DNA from: Streptomyces sp. MMG1533
Lineage (GTDB): Bacteria > Actinomycetota > Actinomycetes > Streptomycetales > Streptomycetaceae
Length of the DNA: 36,805 nucleotides
Assembly: GCF_001279775.1 (NCBI RefSeq)
Contig: NZ_LGDG01000280.1
Span: 1 to 36,805 of the forward strand
Direction of reading: 5' to 3'
Made by a program: the position numbers and the translations under genes. The notes under the pieces are model-generated. The model saw only the letters and a list, made by a program, of their open reading frames with translations, did no database searches and was not told the origin of the DNA. This document shows positions 31,629 to 36,805 of this stretch, piece after piece; position 1 is the first letter of the stretch, and every line of letters begins with the position of its first letter.

Positions 31629-32305
31629 GCGTTGACCAGCTTCTTGAGGATCGAGGTGAAGAACGGGAGGCCGTCGGTACGACCCGTACCGATCAGCGGC
31701 TCGACGGCGTGCTCGGGGTGCGGCATGAGGCCCACGACGTTCCCGGCCTCGTTGGTGATGCCGGCGATGTCGTTGAGCGAGCCGTTGGGGTTGAAGTCCA
31801 GGTAGCGGAAGGCGACCCGCCCCTCGGCCTCCAGCTTGTCCAGCGTGTGCTGGTCGGCGACGTACCGGCCGTCCATGTTCTTCAGCGGGATGTTGATCTC
31901 CTGGCCGGCCGTGTAGTCGGTCGTCCAGGCGGTGTCCGCGTTCTCCACCCGCAGCTTCTGGTCGCGGCAGATGAAGTGGAGGTGGTCGTTGCCGAGCATC
32001 CCGCCCGGGAGCAGGTGGGCCTCGGTGAGGATCTGGAAGCCGTTGCAGATGCCGAGGACCGGGAGCCCGGCCTTCGCCTGCTCGATGAGGGGCTCCATCA
32101 CCGGCGAGAAGCGCGCGATGGCACCGGCACGCAGATAGTCGCCGTAGGAGAAACCTCCGCACAGCACCACGGCGTCGACCTGGTGGAGGTTCTTGTCCTT
32201 GTGCCAGAGAGCCACCGGTTCGGCGCCGGCGAGGCGGATCGCGCGCTGCGTGTCCCGGTCGTCGAGGCTGCCCGGGAAAGTGACGACGCCAATACGAGCG
32301 GTCAC
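31625..32305 (-). CDS. purQ: Phosphoribosylformylglycinamidine synthase glutaminase subunit PurQ
   Basis: A 226-residue class I glutamine amidotransferase that delivers ammonia to PurL. It has the Rossmann-like opening [16 protein letters not shown], the oxyanion segment [17 protein letters not shown], the nucleophile elbow GICNGFQ with the catalytic Cys, and the His-Glu pair in [11 protein letters not shown]. The GTG at 32305 overlaps the purS stop (GTGA), and its own stop overlaps the purL start (ATGA), so the three subunits are translationally coupled to give a fixed ratio. Confidence 0.98.
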   Translation of the reverse strand: MTARIGVVTFPGSLDDRDTQRAIRLAGAEPVALWHKDKNLHQVDAVVLCGGFSYGDYLRAGAIARFSPVMEPLIEQAKAGLPVLGICNGFQILTEAHLLPGGMLGNDHLHFICRDQKLRVENADTAWTTDYTAGQEINIPLKNMDGRYVADQHTLDKLEAEGRVAFRYLDFNPNGSLNDIAGITNEAGNVVGLMPHPEHAVEPLIGTGRTDGLPFFTSILKKLVNA

Positions 32306-32565
32306 TTCGCGGCCTCCGCGACTTCCTCCACCTTGACGGTGAAGTCCTCGATCACGGTGTTGGCGAGGAAGGATTCCGCAAGATCGTGGATGCGGGCGAG
32401 CGCGGCCTCGTCGACCGGCCCGTCAACTTCCAGTTCGAATCGCTTTCCCTGACGTACGTCCGAGATGCCTTCGAAACCCAGCCGCGGCAGTGCGCGCTGC
32501 ACCGCCTGGCCCTGGGGGTCGAGGATCTCCGGCTTGAGCATGACGTCGACTACGACGCGTGCCAC
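32302..32565 (-). CDS. purS: Phosphoribosylformylglycinamidine synthase subunit PurS
   Basis: An 87-residue small protein that bridges PurL and PurQ. The family features are [30 protein letters not shown] followed by [13 protein letters not shown] and a helical end. The GTG at 32565 is chosen because GGGAG lies 5 bases upstream and it gives the conserved start MARVVVDVM; a GTG two codons upstream is the alternative. It is the first gene of purS-purQ-purL and divergent from the lsr2-like gene, with a dyad-rich promoter region between them. Confidence 0.97.
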   Translation of the reverse strand: MARVVVDVMLKPEILDPQGQAVQRALPRLGFEGISDVRQGKRFELEVDGPVDEAALARIHDLAESFLANTVIEDFTVKVEEVAEAAK

Positions 32566-32916
32566 TGGCACTCCCGGTGTTGTGGTGCTGAGCAGGTTCC
32601 TGCAGGTGTCTTCAGACTACCCGCACAAAATTTCTACGCGGGTAGAGTTGTAGGAAACTACGTGACGGCTGTCACGATCGGGCATCGAAGGGGCGCCTTC
32701 ACGAAAAGTTCAGGGAAAGATCCTGAATCGATGCACCACATCTATTGCGCCGGAGACACGCGGACAGATTAAGTCGGGCTTCACATTCCAATGCAGGGCA
32801 CTGTACAAATGAATTGGTAATAGCCGATACTTTGCCCAATAACAGGCGGACAGTCGGCATCTCCGTGACGTCCTGGCACGTCATCGCAGAGATGCCGCAC
32901 GAAGGGACCGATATTC
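32566..32916. other. Divergent purS / lsr2-like intergenic region
   Basis: 351 bp with no gene and a much lower GC content than the surroundings. It holds the inverted repeats listed separately at 32617-32676, a promoter-like TGTACA-18-GATACT (32802-32831) toward the lsr2-like gene, and long A/T-rich stretches that would be good targets for an Lsr2-type protein. It therefore looks like the control region for both transcripts. Confidence 0.6.
32617..32676. promoter_or_regulatory. Dyads upstream of purS
   Basis: CTACCCGC (32617-32624) is perfectly inverted as GCGGGTAG (32638-32645), 13 bases apart and centred about 66 bases upstream of the purS start. GTAG-GAAA-CTAC (about 32650-32661) and CGTGAC-GGCT-GTCACG (32661-32676) follow. 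They are candidate operators for a purine-responsive or other repressor; the factor is unknown. Confidence 0.5.
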
Positions 32917-33234
32917 GTGGCGCAGCGTGTCGTGGTCACTCTCTTTGACGACATCGACGGCTCGGAAGCGGCGGAAACGATCGCCTTCGGACTCGACGGC
33001 AAGTCGTACGAGATCGACCTGAACCAGGTCAATGCCAAGAAACTGCGTGAGGCGCTCGAGCCGTACGTGGACGCCGGCCGCAAGCGGTCGAGGTCGGGCA
33101 AGGCGTACCGGCAGACGGAGGTCGCCCCCGACCCGGCGGCCGTCCGGGCCTGGGCCCAGGCCAACAAGATGGACGTCCCTGCTCGTGGGCGGATCCCGAA
33201 GAAGGTCTACGAGGCGTTCACCGCCGCGCAGTGA
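32917..33234 (+). CDS. lsrL: Lsr2-family nucleoid-associated protein (LsrL-like paralogue)
   Basis: A 105-residue H-NS-like xenogeneic silencer. The N-terminal dimerisation domain (AQRVVVTLFDDIDGSEAAETIAFGLDGKSYEIDLN) is followed by a helix, a basic linker (GRKRSRSGKAYRQ), and the C-terminal DNA-binding domain with helix AAVRAWAQANKMDV and the minor-groove loop ARGRIPKKVYEAF. The RGR hook inserts in AT-rich minor grooves. From its position next to purSQL and tRNA-Gly it corresponds to the second Lsr2 copy of Streptomyces rather than the major one (from memory, SCO4076). The GTG at 32917 has GAAGGG upstream. Its own AT-rich promoter suggests autoregulation. Confidence 0.92.
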   Translation: MAQRVVVTLFDDIDGSEAAETIAFGLDGKSYEIDLNQVNAKKLREALEPYVDAGRKRSRSGKAYRQTEVAPDPAAVRAWAQANKMDVPARGRIPKKVYEAFTAAQ

Positions 33235-33252
33235 CAGCCGCCTCCGGCGCGT

Positions 33253-33280
33253 CCTCAGGGTCCGTCACCGGGCCCTGAGG
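33253..33280 (+). terminator. Terminator after the lsr2-like gene
   Basis: CCTCAGGGTCC pairs with GGGCCCTGAGG (one G-U pair) around a 6-base loop, 18 bases after the stop. There is no U-tract. Confidence 0.75.
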
Positions 33281-33289
33281 GCAACCGAC

Positions 33290-33320
33290 TTGCGTTGCAC
33301 CCCACCTGGTCAGCTAGAGT
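33290..33320 (+). promoter_or_regulatory. Probable promoter of the tRNA-Gly genes
   Basis: TTGCGT (33290-33295), 19 bases, then TAGAGT (33315-33320), 49 bases upstream of the first tRNA-Gly. A TAGAGT -10 is typical of Streptomyces stable-RNA promoters. Confidence 0.5.
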
Positions 33321-33369
33321 CTGGAGCACGCCGAGGGGCGAGGCCGACAGGCCCGGCTCCGAAGTACAT

Positions 33370-33441
33370 GCGGGTGTAGTTCAGTAGTAGAACATCCCCC
33401 TTCCAGGGGGAAGGCGCAGTGTGCAATTCCTGTCACCCGCT
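33370..33441 (+). tRNA. Atypical tRNA-Gly (anticodon UCC), lacking G18 and the T-psi-C motif
   Basis: 72 nt. The acceptor GCGGGUG/CACCCGC is perfect, the D-stem GUUC/GAAC is perfect, and the anticodon stem UCCCC/GGGGA closes loop CUUCCAG with anticodon UCC. The discriminator is U. The D-loop is AGUAGUA, where the usual G18-G19 pair is A-G. In the T-arm the invariant G-T-T-C is G-U-G-C, and the T-stem can form only about four pairs (GCAG with CUGU, one of them wobble). These changes remove the D-loop/T-loop contact and the elongation factor Tu docking surface. Staphylococcal tRNA-Gly species used for peptidoglycan interpeptide bridges have the same kind of substitutions, including GUGC. It could also be a decaying tRNA gene. 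Confidence 0.85.
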
Positions 33442-33521
33442 CTGCACCGCCGATCCGACCACTGTTGTGGATCAGGTAGGCTGGTGCTCGCGCCGATCGG
33501 TGAGAGCCGGTCGGAGGCAAT

Positions 33522-33594
33522 GCGGACGTAGCTCAGTTGGTAGAGCGCAACCTTGCCAAGGTTGAGGTCGCGAGTTCGAGCCTCGTCGTCCGCT
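33522..33594 (+). tRNA. tRNA-Gly (anticodon GCC)
   Basis: A normal 73-nt cloverleaf: acceptor GCGGACG/CGUCCGC, D-arm AGCUCAGUUGGUAGAGC with G18-G19, anticodon loop UUGCCAA, T-arm AGUUCGAGCCU and discriminator U. It contrasts with the atypical tRNA-Gly 80 bases upstream, with which it probably shares a transcript. Confidence 0.97.
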
Positions 33595-33603
33595 CCGTGA
33601 ATG

Positions 33604-33632
33604 AGACCCCGGTCATCGACCGGGGTCTTTTT
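33604..33632 (+). terminator. Intrinsic terminator after the tRNA-Gly pair
   Basis: A perfect 11-bp stem (AGACCCCGGTC with GACCGGGGTCT), a 3-base loop and TTTTT. This is the clearest factor-independent terminator in the window. Confidence 0.92.
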
Positions 33633-33736
33633 CGTATGCCGTGTTCCTGCGCCGTGCCCGCGCGTCTGACATTTGTCATGCCGAGTGATGACAGCCCGCA
33701 CTGCTGCCGGGCCGCCGGTGGCGGAACGCTGAAGGC

Positions 33737-34699
33737 ATGGACACGAACGAACACGAACACGTGATTGAGGTCACTGGCCTGCGGCGTGTGTACGGGGGCG
33801 GGTTCGAGGCGGTGCGCGGCATCTCCTTCTCCGTGCGCCGCGGCGAGGTCTTCGCCCTGCTGGGCACCAACGGGGCGGGCAAGACGTCCACGGTCGAGCT
33901 GCTGGAGGGGCTCGCGCGGCCGGCCGGCGGGCGGGTGCGGGTCCTCGGCCGTGATCCCTACGCCGAGCGGGCCGTCGTACGGCCTCGAACGGGTGTGATG
34001 TTGCAGGAGGGCGGGTTTCCGTCCGAGCTGACCGTCGCGGAGACCGCGCGGATGTGGGCGGGGTGCGTGAGCGGGGCCCGGCCCCAGGGGGAGGCGCTCG
34101 CGCTGGTCGGGCTCGAGCGCAGGTCGGGCGTACGGGTGAAGCAGTTGTCGGGGGGTGAGCGGCGGCGCCTGGATCTGGCGCTCGCCCTGCTCGGTGGGCC
34201 CGAGGTGCTGTTCCTGGACGAACCGACGACCGGCCTGGACGCCGAAGGACGCCGGGACACCTGGGAGTTGGTGCGGGCGCTGCGCGACGGCGGTACGACC
34301 GTGCTGCTGACCACGCACTATCTGGAGGAGGCCGAGGACCTGGCCGACCGGCTCGCCATCCTGCACGAAGGGCGGATCGCGGCCGCGGGAACGCCGGCCG
34401 AGGTGACCGCCGGGCAGCCGTCCCGGATCTCCTTCGAGCTGCCCGACGGCTACTTCCTGGGGGACCTGCCGCCGCTCGGTGAGCTGGGGGTGTGCGGGCA
34501 CGAGGTCGAGGGGAACGTCGTACGGCTGCGGACGCGGGAGCTGCAACGGGCGGCCACCGGGGTGCTGGGATGGGCCGACCGGGCGGGGATCGAGCTGCGC
34601 CGCCTCGATGTGCGGTCGGCGTCGCTGGAGGAGGCGTTCCTGGGGATCGCTCGGGAGGCGTCCGGTTCCTTTGAGGCTGTCGAGGAGTACGCGGCATGA
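33737..34699 (+). CDS. ABC transporter ATP-binding protein (DrrA-like exporter type)
   Basis: A 320-residue ATPase of the exporter class. Motifs in order: Walker A GTNGAGKTS, Q-loop MLQEGGFPSEL, signature LSGGERRRL, Walker B VLFLDEPTTGLD and H-loop TTHYLEEAEDLADRLAIL. A C-terminal extension of about 100 residues (typical of DrrA-type subunits, DUF4162-like) follows. It powers the permease encoded next; the stop overlaps the permease start in an ATGA. The pair is followed by a sensor kinase, an arrangement common in actinobacterial drug, lantibiotic or peptide export systems. The ATG at 33737 has GAAGG just upstream. The substrate is unknown. Confidence 0.95.
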   Translation: MDTNEHEHVIEVTGLRRVYGGGFEAVRGISFSVRRGEVFALLGTNGAGKTSTVELLEGLARPAGGRVRVLGRDPYAERAVVRPRTGVMLQEGGFPSELTVAETARMWAGCVSGARPQGEALALVGLERRSGVRVKQLSGGERRRLDLALALLGGPEVLFLDEPTTGLDAEGRRDTWELVRALRDGGTTVLLTTHYLEEAEDLADRLAILHEGRIAAAGTPAEVTAGQPSRISFELPDGYFLGDLPPLGELGVCGHEVEGNVVRLRTRELQRAATGVLGWADRAGIELRRLDVRSASLEEAFLGIAREASGSFEAVEEYAA

Positions 34700-35472
34700 G
34701 CGGGGCCGTCACCACTCCGGCGGGACGCGTCGCGGCGCTCGCGCGGGCCGAGCTCACGCTGTTCGGGCGGAGCAAGGGCATGATCGTCACGGCGGTGTTC
34801 GTGCCGCTGGTGCTGCCGGTGAGCGCACGGTCGGTGGTCGAGGACATGGACCTCGGGGGCTCGGGGCTGAGCGTCGGGTTGGTGCTGCTGCCGGGGGCCA
34901 TCGGGTTCTCGCTGCTGTTCGCCGTGTACTCGGCGCTCGTGGGCGTCTTCGTCGGACGGCGTGAGGAACTCGTCCTCAAGCGGCTGCGGACCGGTGAGCT
35001 GCGCGACCGGGAGATCCTGGCGGGGGCGGCGCTGCCGGCCGTCGTCACGGGGCTGGTGCAGTCCGTGATCCTGGCGGTGGGTTGTTCCGTCCTGCTCGAC
35101 GTGCCGGCTCCCGAAGCTCCTCAACTCGCCGTCATCGGGATCGCGTCGGGGCTGGTGATGTGTGCGGCGCTGGCCGCCCTGACGGCGAGCTTCACCCGTA
35201 CCGTGGAGAGTGCGCAGGTGACCTCGATGCCGCTGGTGATGGCCTCGATGGTGGGCTCCGGGGTCGCCGTCCCGCTGGAGTTGATGCCCGACCGGGTGGC
35301 TTCGGTGCTCGAACTACTGCCGCTGTCACCGGTGATCACGCTGGTGCGGGGCGGGTGGACCGGTGAGCTGTCGGCGTACGAGGCGGTCGGGGCCGTGCTG
35401 ACCGCGCTGGCCTGGACCGTGCTGGGCGTGTTTGCTGTACGGCGGTGGTTCCGGTGGGAGCCGCGGCGCTGA
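34696..35472 (+). CDS. ABC-2-type transporter permease
   Basis: A 258-residue membrane protein with six predicted helices: GMIVTAVFVPLVLPVS, LSVGLVLLPGAIGFSLLFAVYSALVGVFVG, AVVTGLVQSVILAVGCSVLL, LAVIGIASGLVMCAALAALTASF, the VTSMPLVMASMVGSGVAVPLELMP helix and a last one ending FAVRRWFRW. The hydrophilic motif RREELVLKRLRTGELRDREILAG between helices 2 and 3 is the usual coupling segment of ABC-2 permeases. Translation is coupled to the ATPase gene by an ATGA overlap. The next gene, a sensor kinase, starts 36 bases after the stop. Confidence 0.93.
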   Translation: MSGAVTTPAGRVAALARAELTLFGRSKGMIVTAVFVPLVLPVSARSVVEDMDLGGSGLSVGLVLLPGAIGFSLLFAVYSALVGVFVGRREELVLKRLRTGELRDREILAGAALPAVVTGLVQSVILAVGCSVLLDVPAPEAPQLAVIGIASGLVMCAALAALTASFTRTVESAQVTSMPLVMASMVGSGVAVPLELMPDRVASVLELLPLSPVITLVRGGWTGELSAYEAVGAVLTALAWTVLGVFAVRRWFRWEPRR

Positions 35473-35507
35473 GGGACGGTACGTCGACGGGGACGGGGGG
35501 CACGATC

Positions 35508-36805
35508 ATGCGCGGGCCGGGCCGATGGTGGCGGGGAAAGAGCACGCCGGCGAAGGTGGAGACGTACACACGGTCGACGTTCCACTTCTTCGCGGCGCTG
35601 GAGATCCTGACCATCGGGCTCACGGGGTTCGGCCAGGCCGAGCCGTGGCTCGCGGGCTGGCTGCTGCTCATGGTGGGTGTGCACGGCGTGATGTGCTCGG
35701 TGACCGCGTCGCGGGCGCTGGACTGGACGCGCGGGCGCCGTGAGCAGCCCGTACGGCTGCTGTGGACGCTCGGCGCGATCACCGCCGCGGTCGCCTGCGC
35801 GGCCCTGGCGATCGCGGAGTACGGACCGGGCGGCGAGGGCGTCGACGGCGCGGCGGGCGGGGTCTTCGGAGTCGTGCTGATCTTCGGTGCCGGCACCCTG
35901 GCGCTCGGCGTCCACGACCGGCGGCGGGTGTACGCGCTCGTCGGCGGCTTCGGAGCCGGCGCCGGCGCCGTGTCGCTCGCCCTGGGCGCCCCCGGCTCCG
36001 CCGCGCTGGTCTCGACCCTGGCCGTGCTGCTCGGCTCCGCGGTGCTCGCCTTCACCTCCGCGTTCTCCGTCTGGCTCCTCAACGCCTTCTACGAACTCGA
36101 CGAGGCCCGCGAGACCCGCGCCCGGCTCGCCGTCGCCGAGGAACGACTGCGGTTCGGCCGGGACCTGCACGACGTGATGGGGCGCAACCTCGCCGTGATC
36201 GCTCTCAAGAGCGAACTGGCCGTGCAGTTGGCGCGGCGCGGGCGAGCCGAGGCCGTCGAGCAGATGATCGAGGTGCAGCGGATCGCGCGGGAGTCACAGC
36301 GCGAGGTGCGGGATGTCGTACGGGGGTATCGGGAGGCCGACCTCGGCGTCGAACTCGCCGGTGCGCACGGGGTGTTGACGGCCGCGGGGATCCGGTGCGA
36401 GGTGACCGGCGGCGAGGCGGCCGGGCTGCCGGGCGAGGTGCAGTCGGCGCTCGCGTGGGTGGTGCGGGAGGCGACGACCAACGTACTGCGGCACGGGGAT
36501 GCCGAGTGGTGTGCGGTGGGGGTCCGGGTGACGGAGGGACGGGTGGTGCTGACGGTGGAGAACGACGGGGCGTCGGTGTCTTCAGCGGCGTCGGGGGTGT
36601 CTGGGGCGTCTGGAGCGTCTGGAGCGTCGCGGGCAGAAGGTACGGCTGCGGGAGGCTCGGGGCTGGCGGGGCTTCGGGAGCGGTTGGCGGCGGTGGAGGG
36701 GGCGTTCGAGGCGGGGGGGGGCGGTGGGGGGGTGTTTCGGGGGGGGGGCGGGGGGGCGCCGCTTACGGGCGGTGGGGGGGGGGGGGGTGGGTTGTCACCC
36801 CCCCT
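35508..36805 (+). CDS. NarL-type sensor histidine kinase, 3' end outside the window and poor in quality
   Basis: A membrane sensor kinase running off the window; 432 codons are visible. About six hydrophobic helices occupy residues 25-190 (for example FFAALEILTIGLTGFG and VFGVVLIFGAGTLALGV). HisKA_3 follows with RFGRDLHDVMGRNLAVIALKSELA; His221 is the phosphoacceptor. The HATPase domain shows WVVREATTNVLRHG (N-box) and GSGLAGLRERL (G-box), separated by an unusual Ser/Gly/Ala repeat (SGASGASGAS). After about 36700 the sequence is dominated by G runs and the protein becomes meaningless. It belongs with the ABC exporter upstream; a response regulator should follow outside the window. Confidence 0.88.
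   Translation, partial: MRGPGRWWRGKSTPAKVETYTRSTFHFFAALEILTIGLTGFGQAEPWLAGWLLLMVGVHGVMCSVTASRALDWTRGRREQPVRLLWTLGAITAAVACAALAIAEYGPGGEGVDGAAGGVFGVVLIFGAGTLALGVHDRRRVYALVGGFGAGAGAVSLALGAPGSAALVSTLAVLLGSAVLAFTSAFSVWLLNAFYELDEARETRARLAVAEERLRFGRDLHDVMGRNLAVIALKSELAVQLARRGRAEAVEQMIEVQRIARESQREVRDVVRGYREADLGVELAGAHGVLTAAGIRCEVTGGEAAGLPGEVQSALAWVVREATTNVLRHGDAEWCAVGVRVTEGRVVLTVENDGASVSSAASGVSGASGASGASRAEGTAAGGSGLAGLRERLAAVEGAFEAGGGGGGVFRGGGGGAPLTGGGGGGGGLSPP
36702..36805. other. Poly-G, low-quality contig-end sequence
   Basis: The final 100 bases hold many runs of 6-14 G and a final C run in the middle of a kinase reading frame. The expected C-terminal HATPase residues are replaced by glycine. This resembles two-colour sequencing dark-cycle error at a contig end, not biology. 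Confidence 0.75.

Noticed and set aside
29400..31805. An 801-codon open frame antisense to purL
   Set aside because: It is a shadow of purL, which has all family signatures.

Overview
The window is chromosomal DNA of a Streptomyces species. The GC content is very high with a strong third-position bias, GTG and TTG starts are frequent, terminators are long hairpins without U-tracts, and the developmental regulator gene bldC is intact. The neighbourhood hrpA - bldC - vdh - DUF3073 - purM - purF - purL - purQ - purS - lsr2-like - tRNA-Gly matches, from memory, the conserved core of the S. coelicolor chromosome around SCO4072-SCO4096. No integrase, transposase, phage or CRISPR gene is present.

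Layout. (1) 1-1455: a response regulator (cut by the left edge) and its sensor kinase, minus strand. (2) 1601-2050: a small lipoprotein. (3) 2161-4799: a MarR regulator followed by a three-gene operon (DsbA-fold protein, MBL-fold protein, SnoaL-like protein), ended by a hairpin shared with the facing tRNA-Lys. (4) 4998-9718: an amino acid permease and a large secreted FG-GAP protein; the latter has a LacI-type operator over its probable -35. (5) 9943-12078: a DEAD-box RNA helicase with a repetitive RGG-rich tail. (6) 12297-14960: a lipoprotein, a small zincin and a membrane-anchored metallophosphoesterase. (7) 15041-15323: a tRNA-Glu/Asp/Phe operon; then hrpA; then a second, identical tRNA-Asp. 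(8) 19765-23950: DUF6274, bldC, a DUF8083-like gene, valine dehydrogenase and DUF3073. (9) 24055-32565: purine biosynthesis genes purM, purF, purL, purQ and purS, minus strand, interrupted by a two-META-domain lipoprotein, a mycothiol-dependent isomerase-family protein and two gene remnants (an M23 peptidase and an MFS transporter). (10) 32917-33594: an Lsr2 paralogue and two tRNA-Gly genes, one of them highly atypical. (11) 33737 to the end: an ABC exporter pair and a second sensor kinase running into a poly-G contig edge.

How the genes work together. PurF performs the first step of IMP synthesis, PurS/PurQ/PurL the fourth and PurM the fifth. Vdh deaminates branched-chain amino acids and so supplies acyl-CoA precursors. 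BldC and the Lsr2 paralogue are global regulators of development and chromatin. Two regulatory modules (kinase/regulator; ABC exporter/kinase) lie at the edges.

Most notable observations: a tRNA-Gly(UCC) lacking G18 and the T-psi-C motif, which resembles the non-ribosomal tRNA-Gly that feeds peptidoglycan bridge synthesis in staphylococci; a MarR-linked operon whose DsbA-like and MBL-like proteins both have altered active sites; a fused graveyard of two degraded genes at 28479-29157; and several well-formed operator-like dyads and repeats.
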